Below, one piece after another: positions 26,644-34,832 of a DNA stretch of 64,000 bases. The notes under the pieces are model-generated. The model ran no database searches. It was not told the DNA's origin and saw only the letters and a program-made list of their open reading frames with translations. Each line of letters opens with the position of its first letter. Position 1 is the stretch's first letter. The DNA comes from Eubacterium sp. 1001713B170207_170306_E7 (GTDB lineage: Bacteria > Bacillota > Clostridia > Eubacteriales > Eubacteriaceae), in contig NZ_JADMVE010000003.1 of assembly GCF_015547515.1 (NCBI RefSeq), forward strand, positions 1-64,000, read 5' to 3'. The position numbers and the translations under genes are program-made.

Positions 26644-27390
26644 ATGGCACTGGTAAAGACGAAAGGCATTGTGATCCGCGAGCAACCCTTTCAGGAGCAG
26701 GACAAGATTCTTACCCTTTTTACCGAGGAAGAGGGAAAGGTTAAGGCCATCGCCAAGGGGGTAAGGCGGAACCGCAGCCCGCTGGTGGCAGCGACCCAGC
26801 TCTTTGCCTACAGCGAGTTTGTCTACTATCCCGGCAAAAATTTTGCAAATATCAATCAGGCCAGCCTCATACAGTCCTTTTATCCGCTGCGCAACGATCT
26901 GATAAAGATGTCGCTGGCTTCCTACGTTTTGGAGTTGCTGGACGCCTTTTACGATTACTACCAGGGGAATAAGGCTGTACTGCGGCTGGTGAATTTTATT
27001 TTGTTTTACATTTCGGAGGATAAGAGCCAGAGCAACGAGGCGCTGGTCGCCGCCCTTCAGCTAAAGCTGACAGAGGTGCACGGCATACGGCCGGTTTTTG
27101 ACATCTGCGCGCTTTGCGGCAGTACCGAACATTTAATGTATTTCAGTATTGAAAATAACGGCGTTTTATGCGAAAATTGTCATCGGACAGAAGGCTATAG
27201 CTACCGCCTTACCCCGGAGGTGCTCACGGAGATGGTCTATCTCCTCGTCACCCCCATCAAGGCGATAAGACAGCGGGCGTTTGACAAAACGCTGGTACGG
27301 CGCATCATGGATATGATGAACCACTATATTTCTTACCAGCTGGCGAAAAACCTCAAAACCTATGACTTCTACCGGGACTTAAATTTATAA
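26644..27390 (+). CDS. recO: DNA repair protein RecO
   Basis: Recombination mediator that anneals strands and helps load RecA with RecR. N-terminal OB fold (KTKGIVIREQPFQEQDKILTLF) and a C-terminal helical domain with a zinc site from CALCG and CENC. 248 residues. Directly downstream of era with no clear separate Shine-Dalgarno, so it probably depends on coupling. Confidence 0.95.
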   Translation: MALVKTKGIVIREQPFQEQDKILTLFTEEEGKVKAIAKGVRRNRSPLVAATQLFAYSEFVYYPGKNFANINQASLIQSFYPLRNDLIKMSLASYVLELLDAFYDYYQGNKAVLRLVNFILFYISEDKSQSNEALVAALQLKLTEVHGIRPVFDICALCGSTEHLMYFSIENNGVLCENCHRTEGYSYRLTPEVLTEMVYLLVTPIKAIRQRAFDKTLVRRIMDMMNHYISYQLAKNLKTYDFYRDLNL

Positions 27391-27404
27391 GGAGGAACAA
27401 CATT

Positions 27405-27791
27405 ATGGGAAAATACCGTATGGCACATACCATGATCCGTGTAATGGATCTTGAAAAATCACTGGCATTCTATCAGGATGCGCTGGGCTTTAAGGAAGTC
27501 CGCAGAAAGGACAAGCCGGAAGGCAAGTTTACCCTGGTATATCTGGGCGATGGCCAGACTGATTTCACTCTGGAGCTGACCTATAACTACGACCCTGAAA
27601 AGCCTTATGTCATCGGCGATGGCTACGGCCATTTGGCAGTGGAGGTCGAAGACCTGGAAGCCAGCCATGAAGAACACAAGGCCAAGGGATACGATGTCAC
27701 TGACCTCAGTGGTCTGGACAACGGCGTTAAAAGCTATTATTTTATCAAGGACCCAGACGGGTATAAGATTGAAATTATCCGCCTGAAATAA
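27405..27791 (+). CDS. gloA: Lactoylglutathione lyase (glyoxalase I)
   Basis: A 128-residue vicinal-oxygen-chelate protein of the glyoxalase I type, converting the methylglyoxal-thiol hemithioacetal. Metal ligands are in the expected places: His in AHTMIRV, Glu in TLELTYNYD, His in YGHLAVEV and Glu near the end in KIEIIRLK. Strong AAGGAGGAAC Shine-Dalgarno. It is last in the phoH-recO run and is followed by a terminator; co-transcription is likely although the function is unrelated. Confidence 0.9.
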   Translation: MGKYRMAHTMIRVMDLEKSLAFYQDALGFKEVRRKDKPEGKFTLVYLGDGQTDFTLELTYNYDPEKPYVIGDGYGHLAVEVEDLEASHEEHKAKGYDVTDLSGLDNGVKSYYFIKDPDGYKIEIIRLK

Positions 27792-27798
27792 ACGCGGC

Positions 27799-27836
27799 AA
27801 AAAGCCCCCGGAAATTTTCGGGGGCTTTTGTTTTGC
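27799..27836 (+). terminator. Terminator after gloA
   Basis: caaaaagcccccg pairs with cgggggcttttg around aaatttt-type loop bases, then a T-rich tail. Strong intrinsic terminator closing the phoH-gloA unit. Confidence 0.92.
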
Positions 27837-27872
27837 GGTACCATACTTTTCCAGACCCTGCATCAAGCGGTT

Positions 27873-28007
27873 TTACATGATCAGGCTGAGAATAAACATT
27901 TCCAACTCGGTTTCGGTAACCTCAAGATTGCTTTCGATCATGGGGCGGTATTCTTCGGGATAGCTCTCAACAATTTCTCTGTCTAACTGTGTTAATTGAT
28001 CTTTCAT
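27873..28007 (-). CDS. Small ORF (44 aa) coupled to the URO-D gene
   Basis: A 44-residue acidic reading frame, MKDQLTQLDREIVESYPEEY followed by RPMIESNLEVTETELEMF and a hydrophobic end. Its AGGTGA ribosome-binding site overlaps the TGA stop of the URO-D gene, the typical arrangement for translational coupling, and spacing to the ATG is 4 nt. I do not recognise a family. It may be a small partner protein of the URO-D enzyme, or the remnant of a longer gene. No cysteines or metal motifs are visible. Confidence 0.6.
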   Translation of the reverse strand: MKDQLTQLDREIVESYPEEYRPMIESNLEVTETELEMFILSLIM

Positions 28008-28015
28008 GTTTCACC

Positions 28016-29173
28016 TCAATACTGTCCGTACTCGCGGACGAAATTCAATACAGCTTTTAGCTTATCCGGGTCAGCATCATGAAAATCCAGGGCGGATTTG
28101 TTCAGCCCGAAGTAAAAGCGGCCGTTTTTCATGCCGATATCCATCAGCTCACGGGCTTTGTCAACACATTCCCCGGTAGAGTAATCCGAAAAATAGTTCA
28201 GTGGATAGGAGCAGCTGAGCATATGGTCCCGGCCGAGGGTGGCAGTCGCCTGCTCAAAATCCTGGTATTCCACGGCGATGACGATTTTATCCTTTGGCAG
28301 ATCCTGATAAAAGTCGAAGAAACGGCCGTCGCGGTAGTCACCCTGGAAGTTGACATAAAGGGTGACGCCCTTATCAGTCAGCATTTCACACAGCTTTTTG
28401 AAGGTGGGCCAATAAAAACGCTCAAACTGCTTCTGATTGATCATCGGCGGCAGGTGAGACCAGGTGCAGGCCAGTGGGAAGCCGCTTTCATCTGCCATGC
28501 TGGTGGTTTCCACGTAGCGGGCCATGACGTTTAACAGCGCGTCGCAGGCGGCTTCGACGTCGTCTTTTCTGCGCCGCAGATCCATGGAAATCTGGGTGAT
28601 GCCCCGCAGATGGTCTGCCAGAAGGTCGAAGGGGGCGTAGAACATGGTGCCGTAGTAGAGCAGCGCATTGTTTTCCATAGTTTTTTCAAAAATCTGGTCA
28701 TAGAAGTGGTGAACCTGATTCTTTTCATAAAGCAGTGCCTTGGCAAAAGCCATTGTGCTGTAGGGGGCTTCACGCCCCAGCTCGGTGTACATCCGGGGCA
28801 GCACGCGTGATGCGATGCAGTGGAGAGGATCCTCGATGAGCTCGGGATATTCCTCCGGAAACAGTGAGGTCACCTCCGGATGCTGCATATAGCCGTTGAC
28901 GCGGTTCTGAACCCACACCTTTGAGCCCAGTAGGGCATTTTTCTGCGGCGGCAGAAAAACCACACTTTGGGTCAGATCGATGTCAAAATCCTTCATGACC
29001 TGGTCATAGCCTGCGATAAAGCCGTCGTAATCCCAGAAGGAACGGATGCAGTCCTGTTTTGTATACTCACAGATATAGGTGGGCTCAAAGTCCATCATAA
29101 TGGGGACATAGTCCATTTTTTCGCCGCGAACACCGCGCATAAAATTATCCAGCTTTGCCTGAACATTTTCCAT
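28016..29173 (-). CDS. URO-D-family protein (possible corrinoid-linked methyltransferase)
   Basis: A 385-residue relative of the 20186-21580 protein, in the uroporphyrinogen decarboxylase superfamily. It shares YMQHPEVT, EYPELIEDP and ECVDKARELMDIG. Two late cysteines (LSCSYPL and GECVDK) could be zinc ligands as in MtaA-type methyltransferases, though the canonical His-x-Cys is missing. Divergently transcribed from a TetR gene with two operator-like repeats between them, so TetR is its likely repressor. Role inferred: methyl transfer or demethylation of an unknown compound. Confidence 0.75.
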   Translation of the reverse strand: MENVQAKLDNFMRGVRGEKMDYVPIMMDFEPTYICEYTKQDCIRSFWDYDGFIAGYDQVMKDFDIDLTQSVVFLPPQKNALLGSKVWVQNRVNGYMQHPEVTSLFPEEYPELIEDPLHCIASRVLPRMYTELGREAPYSTMAFAKALLYEKNQVHHFYDQIFEKTMENNALLYYGTMFYAPFDLLADHLRGITQISMDLRRRKDDVEAACDALLNVMARYVETTSMADESGFPLACTWSHLPPMINQKQFERFYWPTFKKLCEMLTDKGVTLYVNFQGDYRDGRFFDFYQDLPKDKIVIAVEYQDFEQATATLGRDHMLSCSYPLNYFSDYSTGECVDKARELMDIGMKNGRFYFGLNKSALDFHDADPDKLKAVLNFVREYGQY

Positions 29174-29222
29174 TTTGTTTTGTTCTCCCTTATTTTTACA
29201 GATTTAGACAAAATGTGCACAT

Positions 29223-29276
29223 ATTTTGAATACGTTCAATATACACCTTTTTCTGAATTTTGTCAACGTTCAAAAT
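29223..29276. promoter_or_regulatory. Two tandem operator-like sites between URO-D and TetR genes
   Basis: ATTTTGAATACGTTCAATAT (29223-29242) and ATTTTGTCAACGTTCAAAAT (29257-29276) agree at 16 of 20 positions. The first is an imperfect palindrome TTGAA-N4-TTCAA. They lie 34 bp apart in the divergent promoter region, upstream of the tetR -10 box (TATAAT, 29307-29312). Most simply these are TetR binding sites controlling both genes. Confidence 0.65.
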
Positions 29277-29335
29277 TTGTTTCTTTATTTTTTTTACGGT
29301 GGATGCTATAATATAATAAAAAACGTGGAGGAGCC

Positions 29336-30046
29336 ATGGCTAACTATAAAAACGGCCTCGAGACAAAGGAAAGCCTTTACCAGAGCGCCAAAAAGATTTT
29401 TTATCAGAAGGGCTATGATAAGACAACGGTCAAGGATATCATCACCGATGCCAGGACAAAACAGGGACTTTTAAACTATTATTTCGGGGCGAAGGAGAAC
29501 CTGGCGGTTCAGATCTATAAGGATTTCTGCAACGATGTTGTTTTCTGCGTGGACGAGAAGAAAGATGAACTGGGAAGCCTGCCGCGGGGGATGCTATTAG
29601 ATATGATCGGCTATCGGGCTTATTTTAAGGCGTTGTTTACAGACGACGCTGTCATGCGGTTTTATGCAGAGGTCTCAAAACTGCCGCTGTTCGCGAGGAG
29701 CATGCTTGATCTGCGGGATTATTTCTTTAGCCTGGAGCTTGAGAGTGAGGCCTATACGGGCATTAACCCAAAGCTGAAGGAACGCAGATATTTCGAGTAT
29801 CTGAAATCGCTGACGGTTGGAATGGAAATTCAGGTGTTCAGGGATGTGCTCGAAAAGCAGATTGATCTGGAGCTTCAGGACGCTGTTGACTGGTTTTTCT
29901 TTGATTATTACAGCTTTCTCTTTACCGATGCGGGCTATATCCGTGAAAATATCGAAGCGTCAAGACAGGTTGTCAGTCGTTTTATCTTTGAGATTACCCC
30001 GACCTTTGAGATCAGCTTGTCAGTACAGGCGGGCAGGCGTCTCTAG
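29336..30046 (+). CDS. TetR/AcrR-family regulator
   Basis: A 236-residue regulator with an N-terminal HTH (AKKIFYQKGYDKTTVKDIITDA...GLLNYYFGAKENL) and a helical ligand domain with no recognisable specificity. GTGGAGGAGCC is its ribosome-binding site. The divergent URO-D gene and the tandem 20-bp sites between them make it the likely local regulator, responding to a substrate of that pathway. Confidence 0.9.
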   Translation: MANYKNGLETKESLYQSAKKIFYQKGYDKTTVKDIITDARTKQGLLNYYFGAKENLAVQIYKDFCNDVVFCVDEKKDELGSLPRGMLLDMIGYRAYFKALFTDDAVMRFYAEVSKLPLFARSMLDLRDYFFSLELESEAYTGINPKLKERRYFEYLKSLTVGMEIQVFRDVLEKQIDLELQDAVDWFFFDYYSFLFTDAGYIRENIEASRQVVSRFIFEITPTFEISLSVQAGRRL

Positions 30047-30144
30047 TAAGAAATGCGTAATAAAGTTAGCTAAATCAAAGTATACCCATAAGGGGTACAG
30101 GTATAAGGGGCTCTGGTAGATTTCAAATAGATGCAACAGAGGTA

Positions 30145-30173
30145 TTGACAAAACAGGTTTTTAAGCATATAAT
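30145..30173 (+). promoter_or_regulatory. Consensus promoter of the cbi operon
   Basis: TTGACA (30145-30150), a 17-bp spacer and TATAAT (30168-30173): a perfect consensus promoter. The start near 30180 lies just before the cobalamin riboswitch, so control is expected to be mainly by attenuation. Confidence 0.93.
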
Positions 30174-30202
30174 AAATGTAAATTCGGCATTGTTATTATT
30201 GT

Positions 30203-30362
30203 CCTGTGGTTGTCCATCGGCCTCACGATGGTTTGAGCACAATTGGGTGAAAATCCCAAACGGTCCCGCCGCTGTAAGACGAAAGTCAAGTCAGATTGCT
30301 GACCATAGGATTTTAAGCTGCATTTGGTTACGAGAGATAACTGAATGTAAGGACGAGGCTGT
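30203..30362 (+). promoter_or_regulatory. Cobalamin (B12) riboswitch
   Basis: Contains the B12-box core: GGGTGAAAATCCCAAACGG followed by TCCCGCCGCTGTAAG, and the later AGTCAGATTGCTGACC arm. Located between a consensus promoter and cbiM, with an intrinsic terminator downstream at 30395-30426. Binding of adenosylcobalamin or a related corrinoid would be expected to favour termination and shut off cobalt uptake. Ends are approximate. Confidence 0.92.
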
Positions 30363-30394
30363 GTGTATCTTTGGCACACCCATTTCGTACTTTC

Positions 30395-30426
30395 ATCGCT
30401 TATCTTTTTTGATGAGCGATTTTTTT
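30395..30426 (+). terminator. Riboswitch-controlled terminator
   Basis: atcgcttatc pairs with gatgagcgat (one G-U) around six Ts, followed by six Ts. An outer stem, cgtactt (30387-30393) with aagtacg (30433-30439), encloses it and may form part of the switching structure. It lies 40 nt before the cbiM start. Confidence 0.85.
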
Positions 30427-30466
30427 ATGGCAAAGTACGTTGGGAACAAGTTTGAGGAGGTAGAAA

Positions 30467-31219
30467 ATGACAAAGAGACAAAAACAAGTTGTGACCATGC
30501 TTGGGGCATGGGCACTGGTCTTCGGTATCGTGCCCGCGGCAAACGCGATGCACATCATGGAAGGCTATTTACCGGTTGGCTACTGCATTATGTGGGGTGT
30601 TTTATGTATACCTTTTCTGGCAGCCGGCTTTTTCTCCATTAAAAAGACTCTGACAGGCAACAGAAGGGCGATCACCCTACTTGCGATGGCGGGCGCATTT
30701 ATCTTCGTGATCTCTTCTTTGAAAATTCCATCCGTTACGGGCAGCTGCTCGCACATGACCGGTACAGGCCTGGGCGCCATTTTATTTGGCCCAAGCGCGG
30801 TCAGTATTCTGGGTATTATTGTACTCTTATTTCAGGCGATCCTTCTGGCCCACGGCGGTTTAACTACCCTTGGCGCCAATACCTTCTCCATGGCGATTGC
30901 AGGTCCCTTCGTGTCCTTCGGAATCTATAAGCTTTGTCAGAAAATGAAGGTAAACCGCAAAATCGGGGTATTTTTGGCAGCCTGTATCGGCGATCTGTTT
31001 ACCTACTGTGTCACCAGTATTCAGCTGGCCTTTGCCTATCCGTCAGAAACGGGCGGCGTAGCGGCTTCAGCGGTTAAGTTTTTGGGCGTCTTTGCTCCTA
31101 CACAGCTGCCGCTGGCCATCATCGAGGGGATTTTAACGGTTATTATCGTCATTGCTCTGGAAACCTATGCGAGCCCAGAGTTAAAATCAATTGGATTTTT
31201 AGCAGCGGAGGAAGCGTAA
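30467..31219 (+). CDS. cbiM: Cobalt ECF transporter S component CbiM
   Basis: Substrate-binding membrane protein of the CbiMNQO cobalt importer. It has a cleavable signal-like segment ending ANA, after which MHIMEGYLP places the family's N-terminal Met-His metal ligands at the mature end. About seven helices, including the [17 protein letters not shown] stretch. 250 residues. GAGGAGG precedes the ATG. The B12 riboswitch upstream argues for cobalt over nickel. Cobalt supply matters here because of the corrinoid methyltransferase systems nearby. Confidence 0.95.
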   Translation: MTKRQKQVVTMLGAWALVFGIVPAANAMHIMEGYLPVGYCIMWGVLCIPFLAAGFFSIKKTLTGNRRAITLLAMAGAFIFVISSLKIPSVTGSCSHMTGTGLGAILFGPSAVSILGIIVLLFQAILLAHGGLTTLGANTFSMAIAGPFVSFGIYKLCQKMKVNRKIGVFLAACIGDLFTYCVTSIQLAFAYPSETGGVAASAVKFLGVFAPTQLPLAIIEGILTVIIVIALETYASPELKSIGFLAAEEA

Positions 31220-31220
31220 G

Positions 31221-31541
31221 ATGAGCAAAAATAAAAAATTAGTTATTGTTCTGCTGGTAATCGTCGCGCTTTTGGTAGTCGTTCCGCTCTTTGCCCTTCA
31301 GGGCGCAGAGTTTGGTGGCTCCGATGATGCAGGAAGCACCATGATCGAAGAAATTCAGGGCGGCGAATATGAGCCATGGTTTACGCCAGTGCTTGAAACG
31401 TTGATCAACGGTGAACTGCCAGGTGAGGTTGAATCACTGATCTTCTGTCTCCAGACCGGTATTGGCGTTGGCATTCTGGCCTTCTTTATGGGCCGGCTGG
31501 TTGAACGCAAAAAGCTCGGGAAAGAAGATTCAGAGCTGTAA
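31221..31541 (+). CDS. cbiN: Cobalt transport protein CbiN
   Basis: A 106-residue two-helix accessory subunit that assists CbiM in cobalt loading. N-terminal helix (LVIVLLVIVALLVVVPLFAL), periplasm-side segment with FGGSDDAG, then the second helix IGVGILAFFMGRL. It starts one base after the cbiM stop. A terminator-like hairpin separates it from cbiQ. Confidence 0.92.
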   Translation: MSKNKKLVIVLLVIVALLVVVPLFALQGAEFGGSDDAGSTMIEEIQGGEYEPWFTPVLETLINGELPGEVESLIFCLQTGIGVGILAFFMGRLVERKKLGKEDSEL

Positions 31542-31552
31542 TCGCATTTCCG

Positions 31553-31578
31553 GGGGTAGGGAAACCTGCCCCTTTTTT
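31553..31578 (+). terminator. Internal terminator between cbiN and cbiQ
   Basis: ggggtagg-gaaa-cctgcccc (one G-U) followed by six Ts, inside the cbi operon. It should let only part of the transcripts reach cbiQ and cbiO, giving more S component than energising module. Confidence 0.82.
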
Positions 31579-31620
31579 ATGATTTAAAGTAAAAAATCCT
31601 TAGTGTAAAGGAGCTTGTTC

Positions 31621-32508
31621 GTGAAAGTATTTTTAGCAGCGCTTGCGATTCTGTGTGTGTGTGGCCTGGTATACTGGTTTCGCCACCGGGAGTGCGTCCA
31701 CAGACATGGTGGACACCATGGACATTCCCACGGCGGGGCGGTTTTTTCCATTGATGTACTTGCCTATAATTCAAAGATCAACGGCTGGAATCCTGGCTTT
31801 AAGGTAGGGTTTTCCCTGCTGCTTCTGCTCATCTGTGTCATCGCCAATAACCTCTATGTGTCAGTCCTGGTTATTTTGATCACAGCTTATATTACGGTGG
31901 TCATGGGCGGCGTACACTTTAGGGATTACCTGAGCTTTTTAAGGGTGCCGGTGGCGTTTCTCATCCTTGGGAGCATTGCCATCCTCTTTAATTTTTCAAA
32001 GGAGCCTCTGGGACTTTGGTCCCTCAACTGCCATTTCTTTTATATTTATATATCCCATGACAGCCTTATGACGACGCTGTATCTGTGGGGCAAAGCCTTT
32101 GGCGCAGTCAGTGCCATGTATATGATGTCTCTGTCCACACCGTCCACTGAGGTCTTTGGAGTTTTGCGCCGAGTGCATGTCCCCAAGCTTGTCATTGAGC
32201 TGATGAATATGATTTACCGGTATATTTTTATTCTGATGGACACGCAGGCCAAAATGAAAAACTCGGCGGAGTCCCGGCTGGGCTACTGTGATTTTAAGAC
32301 AGCGGTTTATTCTTTCGGTCACTCCATGAGTAATCTTTTTGTGGTTTCCATGAAGCGCGCAAGCCAGTACTATGACGCGATGGAAGCCCGGTGCTATGAT
32401 GGCGACCTTCTGTTTCTAGAGGCTGAGAAGCCCCTGCGCAGGGAGCAGGTAATGGCCGCGGGACTGGTCGTACTGCTGCTTACAGCTGTCTGGATTTTAA
32501 AATTCTAG
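31621..32508 (+). CDS. cbiQ: Cobalt ECF transporter T component CbiQ
   Basis: Energy-coupling transmembrane subunit. The family's C-terminal coupling signatures appear as SAESRLGYCD and YYDAMEARCYDGD (A-R-like motifs that contact the ATPase). Unusually, the N-terminal stretch before the CbiQ core, after the first helix, carries a His-rich cluster (RHRECVHRHGGHHGHSHGG, about residues 22-40), which could bind metal. A TTG at 31615 is too close to AAGGAG, so the GTG at 31621 is the start (295 residues). Confidence 0.92.
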   Translation: MKVFLAALAILCVCGLVYWFRHRECVHRHGGHHGHSHGGAVFSIDVLAYNSKINGWNPGFKVGFSLLLLLICVIANNLYVSVLVILITAYITVVMGGVHFRDYLSFLRVPVAFLILGSIAILFNFSKEPLGLWSLNCHFFYIYISHDSLMTTLYLWGKAFGAVSAMYMMSLSTPSTEVFGVLRRVHVPKLVIELMNMIYRYIFILMDTQAKMKNSAESRLGYCDFKTAVYSFGHSMSNLFVVSMKRASQYYDAMEARCYDGDLLFLEAEKPLRREQVMAAGLVVLLLTAVWILKF

Positions 32509-32518
32509 GAGAGGCAAC

Positions 32519-33352
32519 ATGAAAGAAACAATCATTGAAATAAAAAATCTTAAGTACGCATATACCGGGGACAAGCAGGCGCTTCGGGGCATTGACGTTA
32601 CCATTGGCAAGGGGGAACGCATTGCGGTTATCGGCTCCAACGGAGCTGGAAAGTCAACCTTTTTCCTGAACCTCAACGGTGTGCTCACGCCGGACAGCGG
32701 CGAAATTTATTTTAAAGGCCAGAAGCTGACCCGGGATAAAAAGGACCTGAATACCCTGAGAAAATCTATCGGGATTGTTTTTCAGGACGCGGATAATCAG
32801 ATCATCGCGTCAACAGTCATGGGAGAGGTTTCCTTTGGTCCCATGAACCTTAAGCTTCCCAGAGACGAGGTGGTCCGCCGGGTCGATGAGGCGTTAGAGT
32901 ACATGAACATTACGGATTTTAAGGACCGGCCGCCCCATTATCTGAGTGGCGGTGAAAAAAAGCGAATCACCATTGCTGATATTATTGCCATGCACTCCGA
33001 GGTCATTGTTTTTGATGAGCCTACCGCGGCTTTGGATCCATTAAATGCGGAAATGCTGGAGGAGGTACTTGAGAAGCTGGCATCCCAAGAAAAAACCATG
33101 CTGATCTCCACCCACGACGTCGACTTCGCTTACCGCTGGGCGGAGCGCGCCCTTGTTTTCTGCGATGGGCAGATCATTGCCGACGCTCCGCCAGTTGAAA
33201 TTTTTGACGATGAGGATATCCTGAAAAGGGCCAATCTGAAAAAGCCCATGATGCTGGAGATTTATAACGCCATGGTAAAAAAAGAGATGCTCCCGGACGA
33301 TCAGTCTTATCCGAAAGATGTGGCGGCTTTTAAGCGTCTGCTTGAAGCCTGA
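32519..33352 (+). CDS. cbiO: Cobalt ECF transporter ATPase CbiO
   Basis: ABC ATPase of the cobalt importer, 277 residues. Walker A GSNGAGKST, Q-loop FQDADNQI (the QDxDNQ form typical of ECF ATPases), signature LSGGEKKR, Walker B EVIVFDEPTAALDP, switch His in STHDVDF. AGGAGAGGCAAC ribosome-binding site. Last gene of the cbi operon, with a terminator after it. Confidence 0.95.
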   Translation: MKETIIEIKNLKYAYTGDKQALRGIDVTIGKGERIAVIGSNGAGKSTFFLNLNGVLTPDSGEIYFKGQKLTRDKKDLNTLRKSIGIVFQDADNQIIASTVMGEVSFGPMNLKLPRDEVVRRVDEALEYMNITDFKDRPPHYLSGGEKKRITIADIIAMHSEVIVFDEPTAALDPLNAEMLEEVLEKLASQEKTMLISTHDVDFAYRWAERALVFCDGQIIADAPPVEIFDDEDILKRANLKKPMMLEIYNAMVKKEMLPDDQSYPKDVAAFKRLLEA

Positions 33353-33383
33353 CATACAGCAGCCAAAAATGAAAATTTACAGA

Positions 33384-33415
33384 AGAACCAGCCTTGAATG
33401 TGCTGGTTCTTTTTT
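33384..33415 (+). terminator. Terminator after cbiO
   Basis: agaaccagc/gctggttct with a 9-nt loop and a following T run. Closes the cbi operon; the promoter of the corrinoid-protein gene starts about 25 nt later. Confidence 0.9.
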
Positions 33416-33438
33416 ATCACCAATTTGGCCTGACACGG

Positions 33439-33468
33439 TTGTTTTTTATGAGTATGCTATGTTATACT
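33439..33468 (+). promoter_or_regulatory. Promoter of the corrinoid-protein operon with overlapping operator
   Basis: TTGTTT (33439-33444), an 18-bp spacer and TATACT (33463-33468). The segment GAGTATGCTATGTTATACT (33450-33468) covers the spacer and the -10 box and closely matches the two repeats in front of mttB at 35609 and 35682. Repressor binding here would block RNA polymerase. Confidence 0.65.
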
Positions 33469-33498
33469 AAAGGAGATTACAATACCAGTGAGGCGGAA

Positions 33499-34143
33499 AT
33501 GATTGAACAATTAATTACTGCTTTTGTAGAACTTGACGAGGAGCTCGTTAATAAATTGACTAAACGGGCACTGCGGAGCGGCATAAAACCCTACGAAATT
33601 ATCGAAGCGGTTAATTTTGCGCTCGGCGAAATTGGGAAAGGCTTTGAGACAGGGGAGGCGACGCTCTCAGACCTGATGATGTCGGGCATTCTCTATGAGC
33701 AGATCATTAACTCCAAAGAGATGCATCTTTATGACCAGATCGAGCAGACCAACAGCTCTGGCCTGATTCTCTTGGGGACCATAGAGTCGGATATTCATGA
33801 CATCGGCAAGTCGATTTTCAAAAGCGGCGCGATTATCTCAGGCTTCAAGGTCATTGACCTGGGTGTAGATGTCTCCTCTGATATTTTTATAAAAAATATC
33901 ATCAAGTATCAGCCGGATATTTTGGGAATCAGCGTAGTCTTGACCAGCGCTGTGGACTACATTAAGCGGACCATCGACGTTATTACAGGCGAGGGGCTGA
34001 GACAGAATTTAAAGATTATTCTCGGGGGCAGCTTCATCGATGATGAGATTGTCCGATGCTGCGGGGCCGATGGTTACGCAAATAATATTTTGGATGGTGT
34101 AAAGCTGTGTCAACGATGGATGGAAGAAAGAGCCAATCGGTAA
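33499..34143 (+). CDS. Corrinoid protein (MttC/MtqC-like)
   Basis: A methyl-carrying B12 protein of about 214 residues. N-terminal helical cap (EQLITAFVELDEELVNKL...) and a C-terminal Rossmann B12-binding domain with the axial-His motif SDIHDIGKS, then GFKVIDLGVDV and GGSF. It would accept a methyl group from the MttB-type enzymes encoded downstream and pass it to a tetrahydrofolate methyltransferase, which is not encoded here. The open frame extends upstream, but that part covers the promoter; ATG 33499 with GAGGCGG ahead is the supported start. It overlaps the first GntR gene by 37 bp. Confidence 0.9.
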   Translation: MIEQLITAFVELDEELVNKLTKRALRSGIKPYEIIEAVNFALGEIGKGFETGEATLSDLMMSGILYEQIINSKEMHLYDQIEQTNSSGLILLGTIESDIHDIGKSIFKSGAIISGFKVIDLGVDVSSDIFIKNIIKYQPDILGISVVLTSAVDYIKRTIDVITGEGLRQNLKIILGGSFIDDEIVRCCGADGYANNILDGVKLCQRWMEERANR

Positions 34144-34832
34144 AATATCAGCAGATTGCTGACGATATCCGTTTAAAAATACTGGGTGGAATCTATGCCC
34201 AGAATGAGATGCTCCCATCAGAGAAAAAACTGGGTGAGAAGTATGGCGCAAGCCGGCTGACCATCCGAAACACGCTTAACCTGCTGGAGAACGAGGGATA
34301 TATCTACACGAAGGCAGGGAAGGGCTCTTTTGTAAAGGGGGTATCCACTGATCTATATCGGATTGATATGGACATCAACAGCATTCTTAACGACGGATAT
34401 GACCGGGTAGAGCTAATCAAAGCTAAAATGATCAAGCCAGATATCGATCTGGTTTACGAGCTCAAGGTTTCAAGGGAGAGCAAGATCGTCTTTATGGACT
34501 GGCACATTTTTAAGAACGAGGCGATTATTGGGTACGACAGGCGTTTTATCCCTTATTTCAGAGGTCTGCCCATTGATGAGAAGGATTTGACCTACACAGG
34601 CCTGAAGGATATGATCAAGGACTCCCAGACAGATTTTAGGGAGGAGATTGTCATTAACGGCATTATTCCAGAGACGTGGCTGAAGGAAAAGATGGGCATT
34701 GACAGCAAAAATACCGATTCGCTGCTCTTAGTGGAGCGCAAAATTTATGACGACCGGGGAACCCCCACCGGCCTTGACCGCCTGTACCTGAACGCGAATG
34801 AAAGCTGTATTAAAGGAGTTTTTAGTGTATGA
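34107..34832 (+). CDS. GntR-family regulator (HutC/UTRA type), first
   Basis: A winged-helix N-terminal domain (YQQIADDIRLKILGGIYAQ...LPSEKKLGEKYGASRLTIRNTL) and a C-terminal UTRA ligand-binding domain. 241 residues from the GTG at 34107, which has GGTG 7 nt ahead; an ATG three codons later is an alternative. It overlaps the corrinoid-protein gene and, by 4 bp, the next GntR gene, so the three are translationally linked. Likely senses the methylated substrate of the MttB enzymes. Confidence 0.88.
   Translation: MSTMDGRKSQSVKYQQIADDIRLKILGGIYAQNEMLPSEKKLGEKYGASRLTIRNTLNLLENEGYIYTKAGKGSFVKGVSTDLYRIDMDINSILNDGYDRVELIKAKMIKPDIDLVYELKVSRESKIVFMDWHIFKNEAIIGYDRRFIPYFRGLPIDEKDLTYTGLKDMIKDSQTDFREEIVINGIIPETWLKEKMGIDSKNTDSLLLVERKIYDDRGTPTGLDRLYLNANESCIKGVFSV

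Noticed and set aside
30370-30390. TGGCAC followed by T-rich sequence as a third sigma-54 promoter
   Set aside because: The -12 element lacks the essential GC at the right spacing, and the position is inside the riboswitch leader.
30145-30642. Open frame of about 165 codons across the cbi leader
   Set aside because: It covers the promoter, riboswitch and terminator and overlaps cbiM in another frame; the conserved B12-box explains the sequence.
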